The notes under the pieces are model-generated. The model ran no database searches, had not been told where the DNA came from, and worked only from the letters and a program-made list of their open reading frames with translations. Shown piece by piece: positions 8,107 to 17,283 of a stretch of 64,000 nt of DNA (within the stretch, counting starts at the first letter, position 1; every line of letters begins with the position of its first letter). Source of the stretch: Muricoccus roseus (GTDB lineage: Bacteria > Pseudomonadota > Alphaproteobacteria > Acetobacterales > Acetobacteraceae); NCBI RefSeq assembly GCF_900141905.1, contig NZ_FQZF01000002.1, positions 320,528-384,527 on the forward strand, in the 5' to 3' direction. Position numbers and translations under genes: made by a program.

Positions 8107-9312
8107 GTGATCCCCGCCCTGATGCCGAACTACAACCGCGCCGACCTCGTCTTCGAGCGGGGCGAGGGTGCCTGGCTGTGGGATGCGCAGGGCCGACGAT
8201 TCCTCGACTTCGGCGCCGGGATCGCGACCACGAGCATCGGCCACGCCCACCCGCATCTCGTCTCCGCCATCGCCGAGCAGGCCGGGCGCGTGATGCACAC
8301 CTCGAACCTGTACCGCGTGCCGCAGGCCGAGCGCCTTGCCGCGCGGCTGGTGGAGGCCACGCCCTTCGCGGACAGCGTGTATTTCTCGAACTCGGGCGCC
8401 GAGGCGAACGAGGCGATGGTGAAGGCGGTGCGGAAGTACCACGCGGCCAACGGCCATCCCGAGCGCTTCCGCACGATCTGCTTCGAGGGCGCCTTTCACG
8501 GCCGCACGCTGGCCATGATCTCCGCCACGGGCAACGCCAAGTACCTGGAGGGCTTCGGCCCGCCGGTCGATGGCTTCGACCATGTCCCCTTCGGCAACAT
8601 GAACGCCGTGCGCCAGGCGATCACGAAGGAGACGGCCGCGATCATGATCGAGCCGATCCAGGGCGAGGGCGGCGTACGGCCGGCCGACCTGCGCTTCCTG
8701 CAGGAGTTGCGCGCGACCTGCGACGAGTTCGGGCTGCTGCTCGCGCTCGACGAGGTGCAGACCGGCATGGGGCGCTCCGGCAAGCTTTGGGCGCATCAAT
8801 GGGCCGGGATCGAGCCGGATGTCATGTCCTCGGCCAAGGGCATCGGCGGCGGCTTCCCGCTCGGCGCGACCCTGGCGCGGGAGAAGGTGGCGGAGCATCT
8901 GAAGCCCGGCACGCATGGCAGCACCTATGGCGGCAACCCGCTAGCCTGCTCGGCCGGCAATGCCGTGCTGGACGTGATCCTCGCCCCGGGCTTCCTCGAT
9001 CAGGTGGACCGGGTGGCGCGCCATCTCTGGCGCGGCATGCAGGACCTGGCCGGGCGCCACCCGAAGGTGGTCGCGGGCGTGCAGGGGGCGGGGCTGCTGC
9101 TCGGCCTGAAGCTGCACGACGTCGTCTCCAACGCCGAGGCGCAGGGCGCGGCGGTGGCGGAAGGGCTGCTCACGGTGGCGGCGGGGATGAACGTGCTGCG
9201 CGTCGCGCCGCCGCTCATCATCACCGAGGCCGAGGCGGACGAGGCGCTGGGCCTTCTTGACCGCGCCATGCTGCGCATCACGCCGGGCGAGGCGAAGGCG
9301 GCCGCCAAGTGA
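8107..9312 (+). CDS. argD: Acetylornithine aminotransferase
   Basis: A class-III PLP aminotransferase of 401 residues for the N-acetylornithine step of arginine synthesis; many family members also act on succinyl-diaminopimelate. The core has [29 protein letters not shown] and the PLP-lysine region [14 protein letters not shown]. The GTG at 8107 is chosen because GGAGG sits ten bases upstream; an ATG at 8122 is too far from it. The stop overlaps the argF start by four bases (GTGA), so the two enzymes are translationally coupled. Confidence 0.95.
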   Translation: MIPALMPNYNRADLVFERGEGAWLWDAQGRRFLDFGAGIATTSIGHAHPHLVSAIAEQAGRVMHTSNLYRVPQAERLAARLVEATPFADSVYFSNSGAEANEAMVKAVRKYHAANGHPERFRTICFEGAFHGRTLAMISATGNAKYLEGFGPPVDGFDHVPFGNMNAVRQAITKETAAIMIEPIQGEGGVRPADLRFLQELRATCDEFGLLLALDEVQTGMGRSGKLWAHQWAGIEPDVMSSAKGIGGGFPLGATLAREKVAEHLKPGTHGSTYGGNPLACSAGNAVLDVILAPGFLDQVDRVARHLWRGMQDLAGRHPKVVAGVQGAGLLLGLKLHDVVSNAEAQGAAVAEGLLTVAAGMNVLRVAPPLIITEAEADEALGLLDRAMLRITPGEAKAAAK

Positions 9313-10262
9313 GTGCCGCGTTGAAAACGGTGGAGGGGGGGCCTGCGGCCCCCCGCCACTTCCTCGAGATCATGGATTTCGATGCGCCGACGCTGCGCCG
9401 CATGCTGGACATGGCGCGCGAGGCCAAGGCGGGGCGGGTGCCGGGCAAGCCACTGGCCGGCAAGTCCATCGCCCTGATCTTCGAGAAGCCGAGCACCCGC
9501 ACCCGCGTCTCCTTCGAGGTGGGGATCACCCAGCTCGGCGGCCATGCGGTGGTGCTCTCGGGGCGGGACATGCAGCTCGGGCGGGGCGAGACGCCGGCGG
9601 ACACGGCCAAGGTGCTGTCCCGCTATGTCGATGCGATCATGCTGCGCACCGACGATGTCTCGAAGCTGCGCGGGCTGGCGGAGCACGCGACGGTGCCGGT
9701 GATCAACGGCCTGACGGATGTCTCGCATCCCTGCCAGATCATGGCCGATGTCCTCACCTTCGAGGAGCATCGCGGCCCCATCGCCGGCCAGACCATCGCC
9801 TGGACGGGCGACGGCAACAACGTGGCCCAGTCCTTCATCCAGGCCGCCGCGCGCTTCGACTTCACCCTGCGCCTGGCGACCCCGGATGCGCTGCGCGCGC
9901 CGCCCGAGCTGGTGGCCTGGGCGCGGCGCGAGGGTGCGCAGATCGAGGAAACGGACGACCCCGCGGCCGCCGTGCGTGGCGCACGCTGCGTGGTGACGGA
10001 TACCTGGGTTTCCATGTCCGACGAGAAGCCGGACGCGGCCACGACCAACCGCCACAACCTTCTCGCGCCCTACCAGCTCAACGCCGCGCTGATGCGCCAC
10101 GCGGCGCCGGACGCCATCGTGATGCACTGCCTGCCGGCCCATCGTGGCGAGGAGATCACCCAGGAGGTGATCGACGGGCCGCAGAGCGTGGTGTTCGACG
10201 AGGCAGAGAACCGGCTGCACGCCCAGAAGGGCGTGCTGCTCTGGGCGCTCGGCCTGGGCTGA
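9309..10262 (+). CDS. argF: Ornithine carbamoyltransferase
   Basis: A 317-residue enzyme joining carbamoyl phosphate and ornithine to give citrulline. The carbamoyl-phosphate motif STRTR lies in [13 protein letters not shown] near residues 58-70. HPCQIMAD marks the middle of the protein, and the ornithine-binding [11 protein letters not shown] motif is near residue 275. It starts at a GTG overlapping the argD stop by four bases. It is a normal-length, intact anabolic enzyme. Confidence 0.96.
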   Translation: MSAALKTVEGGPAAPRHFLEIMDFDAPTLRRMLDMAREAKAGRVPGKPLAGKSIALIFEKPSTRTRVSFEVGITQLGGHAVVLSGRDMQLGRGETPADTAKVLSRYVDAIMLRTDDVSKLRGLAEHATVPVINGLTDVSHPCQIMADVLTFEEHRGPIAGQTIAWTGDGNNVAQSFIQAAARFDFTLRLATPDALRAPPELVAWARREGAQIEETDDPAAAVRGARCVVTDTWVSMSDEKPDAATTNRHNLLAPYQLNAALMRHAAPDAIVMHCLPAHRGEEITQEVIDGPQSVVFDEAENRLHAQKGVLLWALGLG

Positions 10263-10280
10263 GGCCAGCCGGCGCGCGGC

Positions 10281-10294
10281 TTGATGCAAATCAA
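10281..10294. promoter_or_regulatory. Perfect FNR/FixK-type box upstream of the CBS-BON gene
   Basis: TTGATGCAAATCAA matches the FNR/FixK consensus TTGAT-N4-ATCAA at all ten fixed positions. It ends 59 bp before the ATG at 10354, a fitting place for activation of that gene under low oxygen. No other perfect copy was noticed in the window. Confidence 0.75.
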
Positions 10295-10353
10295 GGTGGA
10301 GCGCGCGCTGGCGGGCCAGTTTGCCATCCAGGTTGAAGCCTTGGAGGCATCCG

Positions 10354-11067
10354 ATGAGCGCCGTGATGGAGTCCCTCTCCGCCCGTGACGTGATGACGCG
10401 CGAGGTGATCTGCGTACCGGCCTCGATGCCAGTGGCATCGCTGGCGCGGCTCCTGGCCGAACGCGGCATCTCCGCCGTGCCCGTCACCGGGGCGGATGGC
10501 CGGCTGCTTGGCATCGTGACGGAGCTGGACCTGATCCGCCGGCTTTCCGGCGCGGAGGACCGGCGCCCTGGCTGGATCCAGCGCCTGTTCGGCAGCCGGG
10601 ACCGTGACGCCGAGCGCTATGCCCAGGTGCATGGCATGCTGGCCGAGGACGTGATGACCCGCAGCCTCATCACGGTGACTGAGGGCAGCTCGGTGGAGCA
10701 TATCGCCCATCTGATGGAGGAGCGGGGCATCCGCCGCGTGCCGGTGCTGCGGGGCGAGCGCCTCGTTGGCATCGTCTCCCGCGCCGACCTGCTCCAGGCG
10801 CTGCTCGTCCCACCGGCCGCGCTGGGCGAAGGCGCCGACGAGGATGAGCGGATCCGCGAGGCCGTCTGGAAGGAGGTTCGCGAGCAGCCCTGGGCCGACA
10901 TGGTCTACACCTTCGTCAGCGTGAAGGACGGGGTGGTGGAGTTCCAGGGCTTCGCGCGTTCCCCGGCCGTGCGCCGCGGGCTGCAGGCCATCGCGCATCG
11001 CGTCCAGGGCGTCCGCCGCGTGGTGGACAGCATGGAGGAGGGGATCCCGCAGCTCGCCCTCTACTGA
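10354..11067 (+). CDS. Tandem CBS domain protein with C-terminal BON domain
   Basis: A 237-residue cytosolic protein. Two CBS motifs (residues about 10-65 and 95-150) carry the DVMTREV and DVMTRSLITV starts, and form a Bateman module that typically senses adenosine nucleotides. The last 75 residues (RIREAVWKEV to RRVVDSMEEG) fit a BON domain, often linked to membranes or stress. GGAGG precedes the chosen ATG; an upstream in-frame ATG at 10321 is not favoured. The FNR/FixK-type box upstream suggests induction by oxygen limitation, which is common for such proteins in alphaproteobacteria. Ligand and target unknown. Confidence 0.88.
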   Translation: MSAVMESLSARDVMTREVICVPASMPVASLARLLAERGISAVPVTGADGRLLGIVTELDLIRRLSGAEDRRPGWIQRLFGSRDRDAERYAQVHGMLAEDVMTRSLITVTEGSSVEHIAHLMEERGIRRVPVLRGERLVGIVSRADLLQALLVPPAALGEGADEDERIREAVWKEVREQPWADMVYTFVSVKDGVVEFQGFARSPAVRRGLQAIAHRVQGVRRVVDSMEEGIPQLALY

Positions 11068-11230
11068 GGAGCCCCGTCGAGGCGGCCCCTGGTCGGCGGC
11101 GGCTCGACGGCCGCCGTCCCGGTCCGCTCCCGCAGCGGGCGCGGGCCTGGAAAGGGCGCCATGCGCGCGGCGCGGGCGCAGGGCCCTGTCGATCCGCCGC
11201 GGCGCTGACTATCTAGGGCGGGTGCAAGAC

Positions 11231-12169
11231 GTGACCCGCCCCTCCGAGACCCCCGACTTCCTCAACCATGACCGCCCCCCGGTGCCGGCCATGGTGGTGC
11301 CGCGCGCCATCATGCCCTTCCACCTGGACGGCCGCCCCGTGCGCGGCCGGCTGGTGCGGCTGGGCAAACTGGCCGAGGCGCTGATCGGCCGGCATGACCT
11401 GCCGGAGGATGTCTCCCGCCTGCTGGGCCAGGCCCTGGCGCTGACCGCCGGGCTGGCCGCCGCGCTGAAGTTCCGCGGTTCCTTCTCCCTTCAGGCGAAG
11501 GGCGATGGCCCCGTGCCCATGCTGCTGGCCGACTGCACGGATGCGGGCGAGATCCGGGGCTATGCGCGCGCCGAGGGCCTTGCCAGCGGCGAGGCCGGCG
11601 CGCTGCTGGGCAAGGGCTATCTGGCCTTCACCTGCGATCAGGGGCCGGACATGGACCGGTACCAGGGCCTTGTCGCGATCGAGGGCGAGACGCTGGCCGA
11701 GATGACGGACAGCTACTTCCGCACTTCGGAGCAGCTCCAGGCCTTCGTACGCCTGGCCTGCCGCCGCACGCCCGAGGGCTGGCGCGCCACCGCCCTGATC
11801 CTGGAGCGCGTCGCTGCCGAGGGCGGGGTCGATGGGCTGGGCGACGAGGAGGCCGACGAGGCCTGGAACACGGCGACCACCCTGGCCTCGACGGTCAAGG
11901 AGGAGGAGATGCTCGACGACGGCCTGCCGCCGGAGCAGCTCCTGCACCGCCTCTTCCATGCGGAGGGCCTGTTGGTGGACCGGCCCCGGGCGCTTTCCTA
12001 TGGCTGCCGTTGCTCCCGCGCGCGCCTTGCCGGCGTGCTGCAGGGCTTCCCGGAGGCCGATCTGGACCACATGGCCGAGCACGGGCTGATCACCATGACC
12101 TGCGAGTTCTGCAATGTGGCCTTCCGCTTCGAGCGCTCCGAGGTGAGGGGTGGCGCTGGCCGGGCCTGA
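11231..12169 (+). CDS. hslO: Redox-regulated chaperone Hsp33
   Basis: A 312-residue Hsp33 holdase that is activated when its zinc-bound cysteines oxidise and then protects unfolding proteins. The C-terminal zinc motif is complete: CRC within YGCRCSRARL and CEFC within MTCEFCNVAF. The GTG at 11231 is chosen because AGGGCGGG ends nine bases upstream; another in-frame GTG at 11222 directly abuts that site and is less likely. Gene order argD-argF-hslO is common in alphaproteobacteria; here the CBS-BON gene is inserted between argF and hslO. Confidence 0.92.
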   Translation: MTRPSETPDFLNHDRPPVPAMVVPRAIMPFHLDGRPVRGRLVRLGKLAEALIGRHDLPEDVSRLLGQALALTAGLAAALKFRGSFSLQAKGDGPVPMLLADCTDAGEIRGYARAEGLASGEAGALLGKGYLAFTCDQGPDMDRYQGLVAIEGETLAEMTDSYFRTSEQLQAFVRLACRRTPEGWRATALILERVAAEGGVDGLGDEEADEAWNTATTLASTVKEEEMLDDGLPPEQLLHRLFHAEGLLVDRPRALSYGCRCSRARLAGVLQGFPEADLDHMAEHGLITMTCEFCNVAFRFERSEVRGGAGRA

Positions 12170-12212
12170 TCGGCTAACGCGGAGGCCGGGCTTTGGGGGA
12201 TTCCGCGAGATC

Positions 12213-12821
12213 ATGACCGGACGCAGCATGACCAGGCGGGGCATCGTGATCGGTGCGCCGCTGCTCCTTCTTGCCTGCGGAGGGCGCGAGCCGCCGCCCG
12301 CGCCGCCGCGCGTGGAGGGCTATGCCTGGCTCACGCCGCTGCGCCTGAACGTGGCCGACCTGGAGGTGGTGGAGAACCCAGCCGGCTCCCGCGCCGATCC
12401 GCCCGCGCCCATCCTGCCTTCCGCCGAGGTGGCGCGGATGGGGCGGGACCGGATCATTCCCTCCGGCACCACGGGCCGGGCGCGCTTCATCGTGGATTCC
12501 GCGAGCCTCACCCGCTCGGGCGATGCGATCGCCGTGCTGCTGCGCGCCCGGGTGGAGATCCTGCTGGACGGTGACCGGCGGGTGGCCTTCGCCGAGGCCG
12601 AGGCGCGGCGGGGCCTGACCGGCGCCGGCGGCAGCGCCGCCGCCCGGGCACGGGCCGCGGAGACGGTCATGATCCGCGCCATGGAGCACCTGAACGTCGA
12701 GTTCGAGCTGCAGGTCCGCCGCAACCTTCGGGACTGGCTGCTGGAGACGACCCCCACCGCGCCGGTGGCGCCGATCGACGCGCCGGGCGGCATCCAGCGG
12801 CAGGACCTTCCCCAGGGCTAA
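12213..12821 (+). CDS. Putative lipoprotein of unknown function
   Basis: About 202 residues with a lipoprotein signal peptide (RRGIVIGAPLLLLACGG, lipobox LLAC). The mature part is soluble alpha/beta-like with no motif I recognise. An alanine-rich helix near residue 140 precedes a C-terminal proline-rich tail. A start at 12213 has GCGAGA just upstream; MTRRG at 12228 is a possible alternative. It follows hslO by 43 bp and could be cotranscribed. Such lipoproteins are frequent in Acetobacteraceae, but I cannot assign a role. Confidence 0.75.
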   Translation: MTGRSMTRRGIVIGAPLLLLACGGREPPPAPPRVEGYAWLTPLRLNVADLEVVENPAGSRADPPAPILPSAEVARMGRDRIIPSGTTGRARFIVDSASLTRSGDAIAVLLRARVEILLDGDRRVAFAEAEARRGLTGAGGSAAARARAAETVMIRAMEHLNVEFELQVRRNLRDWLLETTPTAPVAPIDAPGGIQRQDLPQG

Positions 12822-12896
12822 GGGCTAAGGGCTGGGGTCGCTTTCGCAACCCCGGGCAGGGATTCGGCGCTTCTTCCCCATCGAAGGAGAATCGCC

Positions 12897-13247
12897 ATGA
12901 ACCGCTTCCGCCCTGCCTTGCTGTTGCCGGCCCTGGCCCTCGGCGCCGGCCTGGCTGCCTGTGCGCCCTATCCGGCGGAGCCCTACTACCAGCCCGGCAC
13001 CTATGGCGTGGCCCCCGCAGTTACTCCGGGCTATGCCGCCGCGCCCTATGCCACGCCGATGCCGGGCTATGTCGGCCAGGCGCCCGCGCCTGCCGTCGGG
13101 CCAGGCTATGCCGCCGCCGTGGATCCCTATTGCCGCGAGGCCTATGCCGCCGCCGCCGGCGCGCAGCAGCAGGCCGCGATCAGCGGTTCCTATGCCGATG
13201 CCGCCCGTGCCGACCGCTCGGCTGGCTTCTTCCGCCGAGATTGCTAA
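12897..13247 (+). CDS. Small proline/tyrosine-rich lipoprotein
   Basis: A 116-residue protein with signal peptide and lipobox LAAC (Cys22). The mature part is dominated by PGYAAAPYATP-like segments rich in Pro, Gly, Tyr and Ala, then a Cys-containing end (DPYCREAYAAAAG and a terminal Cys) that could form a disulfide. AAGGAGAA precedes the ATG at good spacing, supporting a real gene. Low complexity prevents functional assignment. Confidence 0.78.
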   Translation: MNRFRPALLLPALALGAGLAACAPYPAEPYYQPGTYGVAPAVTPGYAAAPYATPMPGYVGQAPAPAVGPGYAAAVDPYCREAYAAAAGAQQQAAISGSYADAARADRSAGFFRRDC

Positions 13248-13264
13248 GGCGGTCCGAAGGTCTC

Positions 13265-13300
13265 GCGGGCGTGGCGCCGGGTTCCTGGTGCCACGCCCGC
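13265..13300. terminator. Bidirectional hairpin between convergent genes
   Basis: GCGGGCGTGGCGCC pairs with GGTGCCACGCCCGC (14 bp, one G-T pair) around an eight-base loop. It lies between the convergent lipoprotein gene and folE. The T tract is weak in both directions. Confidence 0.6.
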
Positions 13301-13319
13301 GGTTCTCTGGGGCCCCGCG

Positions 13320-13982
13320 CTACCCCTCAAAGGTGCCGGAGCGGCCGTTGATGATCGACAGGAATTCCCGCCGCGTCGCATGATCGTCACGGAAGGCGCC
13401 CAGCATCGTGCTGGTGACCATGGTCACCCCATGCTTGTGCACGCCGCGCGTCGTCATGCACTGATGCGCCGCCTCCAGCACCACGGCCACGCCCACGGGG
13501 TCGAGCACGTCGTTGATCGCGTTGGCGATCTGCGCGGTCAGCTTCTCCTGAATCTGCAGGCGCTTGGCGAAGGCATCCACCACCCGTGCGAGCTTGCTGA
13601 TGCCGACGACCCGCCCGCGCGGCAGATAGCCCACATGCGCGCGGCCGATGATGGGCACCATGTGGTGCTCGCAATGGCTCTCGAGCCGGATGTCGCGGAG
13701 GACCACCATCTCGTCATAGCCCGCCACCTCCTCGAAGGAGCGCTGGAGGAGCTGCACGGGGTCGGTGCCATAGCCGACGAACAGCTCCCGGTAGGACTTC
13801 GCGACGCGCTTGGGCGTATCGACCAGCCCCTCCCGGTCCGGGTCGTCGCCGGCCCAGAGGAGGAGGGTCCGCACCGCCGCTTCCGCCTCAGCCTGGGTGG
13901 GGCGCTTGTGGCCGGCGAGGTCGGCCGGACAGGCGGCGCCGGCCTCGGCTGCGGCCTGGGTGTCGGGATGGGGTTCGGTCAC
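13320..13982 (-). CDS. folE: GTP cyclohydrolase I
   Basis: A 220-residue FolE that converts GTP to 7,8-dihydroneopterin triphosphate for folate synthesis. Family motifs are clear: [17 protein letters not shown], the zinc and catalytic region [19 protein letters not shown], and [11 protein letters not shown] with a second zinc Cys in [13 protein letters not shown] start is chosen because AAGGAA lies ten bases upstream. An ATG 63 bp further upstream opens the same frame but has no ribosome site and adds low-complexity sequence. Confidence 0.95.
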   Translation of the reverse strand: MTEPHPDTQAAAEAGAACPADLAGHKRPTQAEAEAAVRTLLLWAGDDPDREGLVDTPKRVAKSYRELFVGYGTDPVQLLQRSFEEVAGYDEMVVLRDIRLESHCEHHMVPIIGRAHVGYLPRGRVVGISKLARVVDAFAKRLQIQEKLTAQIANAINDVLDPVGVAVVLEAAHQCMTTRGVHKHGVTMVTSTMLGAFRDDHATRREFLSIINGRSGTFEG

Positions 13983-14125
13983 GGGCAGTCGGTTCCTTGG
14001 GCGCGGCGGGCGCTGATCCGGGGTGCCGCGGGGCGGCGCGGGCAAAGAGATGGGGAGGGGCGGCGGAGTCGGGAAGCGGCCTGTCCCGCGAGGCGGGGCC
14101 AGGCCGTGGAGCTCATCACCGCCGC

Positions 14126-14536
14126 CTAGTTGAGCGTGACCTGCCCATGCGGGCTGTCCAGGCTGAAGGCCGGGATCTCGGCGTCGAAGGTCTCGCCCGT
14201 GACGGGTACCACCATGTGGTAGACGCCGCGCATGAAGCCGGAGGAGGTCGCGAGCGGGGTGCCCGAGGTGTACTCGAAGGCCTCGCCGGGTTCGAGCACC
14301 GGCTGCTCTCCCACCACCCCGTCCCCGTGCACGACCTGGGTGCGGCCGAGCGCATCGGTGATGGACCAGCTGCGCTTCATGAGCTGCACGGTCTCCCGCC
14401 CCTCATTGGCGATGCGGACCCGATAGGCCCAGACATGCCGCCCCTCCTCGGGATCCGACTGATCCGCGAGATAGAAGCTCCGCACCGTCACGCGCAGCCC
14501 GCGCGTGATAGCGGTGAAGGCGCCGGCATCGCTCAT
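14126..14536 (-). CDS. apaG: ApaG domain protein
   Basis: A 136-residue beta-sandwich protein of the ApaG family, linked genetically to Co/Mg homeostasis and Ap4A metabolism; its precise activity is unsettled. Signatures include [35 protein letters not shown] and [28 protein letters not shown] precedes the chosen ATG. It follows metZ and a LysE gene on the same strand; metZ-apaG neighbourhood is common in alphaproteobacteria. Confidence 0.93.
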   Translation of the reverse strand: MSDAGAFTAITRGLRVTVRSFYLADQSDPEEGRHVWAYRVRIANEGRETVQLMKRSWSITDALGRTQVVHGDGVVGEQPVLEPGEAFEYTSGTPLATSSGFMRGVYHMVVPVTGETFDAEIPAFSLDSPHGQVTLN

Positions 14537-14627
14537 CGCGAAGCCCTCCCCTTGCCCTGGCGGGAGGAGCCCGCCGCCCTCTTCCGTGAGGCGCCCGGCA
14601 CGCTCAAGCGCGACATACCCCGCCCGC

Positions 14628-15239
14628 TCACGCGCGACGCCCCAGCAGCGCCGTGGCCATCCCCGCACCGATCAGCATCGACCCGCCAATGCGGTTCATC
14701 GCCTGCCTGGGGCCGGGCCGGCGCACGACGCCCGACAGGCGCCCCGCCAGCAAGGCATAGCCCAGCGCATTGGCCGCGCCGAGCGTGACAAAGCTGGCCA
14801 CCAGCAGCGCCGCCTGCAGCAGGAAGGGGCGGGCAGGATCGAGGAACTGCGGCACGAAGGCGACGAAGAAGGCGATGCTCTTCGGGTTCGTCGCCGTGAC
14901 GATGAAGGCCTGCATCCCCGCCCGGCGGGGCGGCAGCGGTGCCGGCGCCCCCTCAACCGGGGCGCGCCACATCCGGATGCCCAGCCAAATGAGATAGGCG
15001 GCGCCCGCCCAGCGCAGCACCGTGAAGGCGAGCGCCGAGGCGGCGAGCAGCGCGCCCAGCCCGGCCAGGGAGAGGCTGAGGGCCAGGGCATCCCCCGCAG
15101 CCACGCCAAGCACCAGCGGCAGGGTGGAGCGCCGCCCGCCGCCGAGTGACTGGCCGAGCACGAGAAGAATGGTCGGCCCGGGGATGATCAGCATCGCCGC
15201 CGAGGCGGCCAGGAAGGCAAGCCAGGTTTCGATGCTCAT
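14628..15239 (-). CDS. LysE family amino acid exporter
   Basis: A 203-residue inner-membrane protein with about six helices. The LysE/RhtB signature PGPTILLVLGQSLGGGRR is near residues 20-38 and TATNPKSIAFFVAF is mid-protein. Members export basic or neutral amino acids, homoserine or related metabolites. GGGAGAAGG sits just upstream of the ATG. It is sandwiched between metZ and apaG, so export of a sulfur-amino-acid intermediate is a reasonable but unproven guess. Confidence 0.9.
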   Translation of the reverse strand: MSIETWLAFLAASAAMLIIPGPTILLVLGQSLGGGRRSTLPLVLGVAAGDALALSLSLAGLGALLAASALAFTVLRWAGAAYLIWLGIRMWRAPVEGAPAPLPPRRAGMQAFIVTATNPKSIAFFVAFVPQFLDPARPFLLQAALLVASFVTLGAANALGYALLAGRLSGVVRRPGPRQAMNRIGGSMLIGAGMATALLGRRA

Positions 15240-15340
15240 CCTTCTCCCCTCAAGGTTGTGGCGGGAAGGGGGCGCAGCCTGCCACCGGCCGCGCCGCCCC
15301 GTCCACCTTGCCGCCCCGTGGCGCGGTCAGCGCGCCCTCT

Positions 15341-16588
15341 TCAGCGGTCCGGCGCCGCCGCGCGGGAGAGGTCGGCCTTGCCGCCGCCCGTGCTGCGCAG
15401 CCCGTCGAGCGCCTGCGAGAGGTCGTCGATCAGGTCCTGCGCGTCCTCCAGCCCCACGGAGAAGCGCACCGTGCCATCGGTGATGCCAAGGCGCGCTCGC
15501 TCCTCCGGCCCCACTTTCATATGGGTGGTGGTGGCGGGGTGCGTGACCATGCTGCGGGCATCGCCGAGGTTGTTCGAGATGTCGATCAGCCGCAGAGCGT
15601 CCAGCACGCGGAAGGCCGCCTCCTTGCCGCCCTCCACGTCGAAGGTGACGAGCGAGCCGCCGGCCGACATCTGCTTCTTCGCCAGCGCCTGCTGCGGGTG
15701 GCTGTCGAGGAAGGGGTAGAGGGTGCGCGAGACCTCCGGCCGGCCGGCGAGGAAGTCGGCCAGCTTCGCGGCATTGGCGCACATGGCCGGCAGGCGCAGA
15801 TGCAGCGTCTCCAGCCCCTTCAGGATGACCCAGGCATTGAAGGGCGAGATGCTGGGGCCGGTGTTGCGGATGAAGGGCTGCAGCACCTCGTCCACCCACT
15901 TCTGCGAACCCAGCACCGCGCCGCCGAGCACGCGGCCCTGGCCGTCGAAATGCTTGGTGGCGGAATAGACCACTACATCCGCGCCGAGGGTCAGCGGCTT
16001 CTGGAGAAGGGGCGTCGCGAAGACATTGTCCACCACCACGATGGCGCCGGCCGCATGCGCCAGCTCGGCCACCGCCGGCAGGTCCACCAGCTCCAGCATC
16101 GGGTTGGAGGGCGTCTCCAGCAGCACCAGCGCCGCGGGCTTGCGGAAGGCGTCGCGCCACTGGTCGAGATCCGTGCCGTCCACGAAGACCGTCTCGATGC
16201 CGTAGCGCGGCAGCAGGGTGGAGACGATCCAGTGGCAGGAGCCGAAGAGGGCGCGGGAGGCCACGACCCGGTCGCCGGTCTTCAGATGGGACAGCATGGC
16301 CGAATGCACGGCGGCCATGCCGGATGCCATCACGCGGCAGGCCTCGGCGCCTTCGAGCGCGGCCAGCTTGTTCTGCAGCGCCTCGATCGTCGGGTTGCCG
16401 AAGCGGGAATACTGGAAGTGCTGGATTTGGCCGAGGAAGGTCTCCTCCGCCTGGCCGGCGCTCTCATACATGAAGCCCGAGGTGAGATGCAGGGCTTCCG
16501 ACATCTCGTCGAAGGAGCTTCGGTTCTGGCCCCCGCGGACGAGCAGCGTCGCGGGGCGGAGGGGGGTGTTCGGAAGGGTCCTGGGCAT
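15341..16588 (-). CDS. metZ: O-succinylhomoserine sulfhydrylase
   Basis: A 415-residue Cys/Met-metabolism PLP enzyme that makes homocysteine directly from an activated homoserine and sulfide. Motifs: YSRFGNPT, MASGMAAVHSA, ETPSNP, VVVDNVFATP, and the PLP-lysine motif YSATKHFDGQGR near residue 212. The overall sequence resembles the O-succinylhomoserine form (MetZ) of alphaproteobacteria, but O-acetyl specificity cannot be excluded. A SAM-II riboswitch lies in the 5' leader, so SAM should repress it. GGTGG about ten bases upstream is the likely ribosome site. Confidence 0.93.
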   Translation of the reverse strand: MPRTLPNTPLRPATLLVRGGQNRSSFDEMSEALHLTSGFMYESAGQAEETFLGQIQHFQYSRFGNPTIEALQNKLAALEGAEACRVMASGMAAVHSAMLSHLKTGDRVVASRALFGSCHWIVSTLLPRYGIETVFVDGTDLDQWRDAFRKPAALVLLETPSNPMLELVDLPAVAELAHAAGAIVVVDNVFATPLLQKPLTLGADVVVYSATKHFDGQGRVLGGAVLGSQKWVDEVLQPFIRNTGPSISPFNAWVILKGLETLHLRLPAMCANAAKLADFLAGRPEVSRTLYPFLDSHPQQALAKKQMSAGGSLVTFDVEGGKEAAFRVLDALRLIDISNNLGDARSMVTHPATTTHMKVGPEERARLGITDGTVRFSVGLEDAQDLIDDLSQALDGLRSTGGGKADLSRAAAPDR

Positions 16589-16624
16589 CGCGGGCGTTCC
16601 ACCAAGTCACGGATGGCCCGGTCG

Positions 16625-16645
16625 GGCGGTGGGAAACCCACCGCC
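16625..16645 (-). promoter_or_regulatory. Leader hairpin between SAM-II aptamer and metZ
   Basis: GGCGGTGGG pairs perfectly with CCCACCGCC around a TTT loop. It lies directly 3' of the aptamer and 36 bases before the metZ start. It may be part of the expression platform; the lack of a U tract argues against simple termination. Confidence 0.5.
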
Positions 16646-16649
16646 ACGG

Positions 16650-16703
16650 CCGTTTAGCGCGTTTCTTTAGGCTCGCCGCAAGCTGGCCGACAAATCGCGA
16701 GCT
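16650..16703 (-). ncRNA. SAM-II riboswitch (metA/metZ leader)
   Basis: Read on the minus strand, the P1 arms GCTCGC (16702-16697) and GCGAGC (16676-16671) are perfectly complementary. Conserved single-stranded blocks fall in the right order: GATTTG just after the first arm, GCTTGC just before the second arm, then TAAAG, and finally GCTAAA (16658-16653). This matches the SAM-II consensus of alphaproteobacterial methionine-synthesis leaders. It is 62 bases upstream of metZ in the correct orientation, so S-adenosylmethionine should lower metZ expression. An extra hairpin (16704-16724) directly precedes it. No gene is supported between here and the tRNA. Confidence 0.85.
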
Positions 16704-16917
16704 GGCTCCGCCGGGCGCGGAGCCGGTGGCAAGCTAGTCCCCGCCTCCCGGCGGGGCAAGGGCGGGAGGGGAAGGGGGGGCGCATCCCCTGTTTCCGGGC
16801 TTGGCTCCCCTCCGGCCCACACGGGGCCGCGATCATCTCCTCGCGGTGGCGGAGGAGGAGGAGGAGCGGCAGGGCAGGCATGCCGGCCTTCCAGCGGAGT
16901 CGTGCCCATAGTGCGGA

Positions 16918-16946
16918 TTGCGCGGGCGCGGGGCCTGCGCTAGGTG
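16918..16946 (+). promoter_or_regulatory. Putative tRNA-Gly promoter
   Basis: TTGCGC and TAGGTG are separated by 17 bp and end 15 bp before the tRNA. The match to sigma-70 consensus is partial, but a similar TTGCCG-N16-TAGGGT pair precedes the tRNA-Arg gene in this window. Confidence 0.4.
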
Positions 16947-16961
16947 TGGATACCTCGGAGC

Positions 16962-17036
16962 GCGGGCGTAGTTCAGAGGTAGAACGTCAGCTTCCCAAGC
17001 TGAATGTCGTGGGTTCGATTCCCATCGCCCGCTCCA
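16962..17036 (+). tRNA. tRNA-Gly (anticodon CCC)
   Basis: The cloverleaf is complete: acceptor GCGGGCG/CGCCCGC, D arm GTTC/GAAC, anticodon stem TCAGC/GCTGA with loop TTCCCAA (anticodon CCC), and T arm GTGGG/CCCAT with TTCGATT. The CCA end is encoded. Discriminator base is T. Confidence 0.95.
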
Positions 17037-17283
17037 GAGTTTTGCCGCTGCGCCGTGTCGGGCGGCCCACCCCACCCTCAGCGGGTTGCAGGACGGGGTA
17101 GAGAGTTCTGCCAAGGTAGCTTGGAACGCGGTCGCTGATCTCGACGGCGAGGCCCTGTCCCTGCGATCGGCCCCATGCGCAGCGCTTCAGAGCGGCCACG
17201 CTCTGCCCCCGAATAGGTTTAGACAGGCGGCAGGGAGTTGGCGGAGGATGCCCGATCAACTTGAGGCCGGGTGGGAGGAACAG

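Noticed and set aside
16962-17060. tRNA-Gly 3' end as a phage or island attachment site
   Set aside because: No second copy of the tRNA 3' segment and no integrase were seen downstream.
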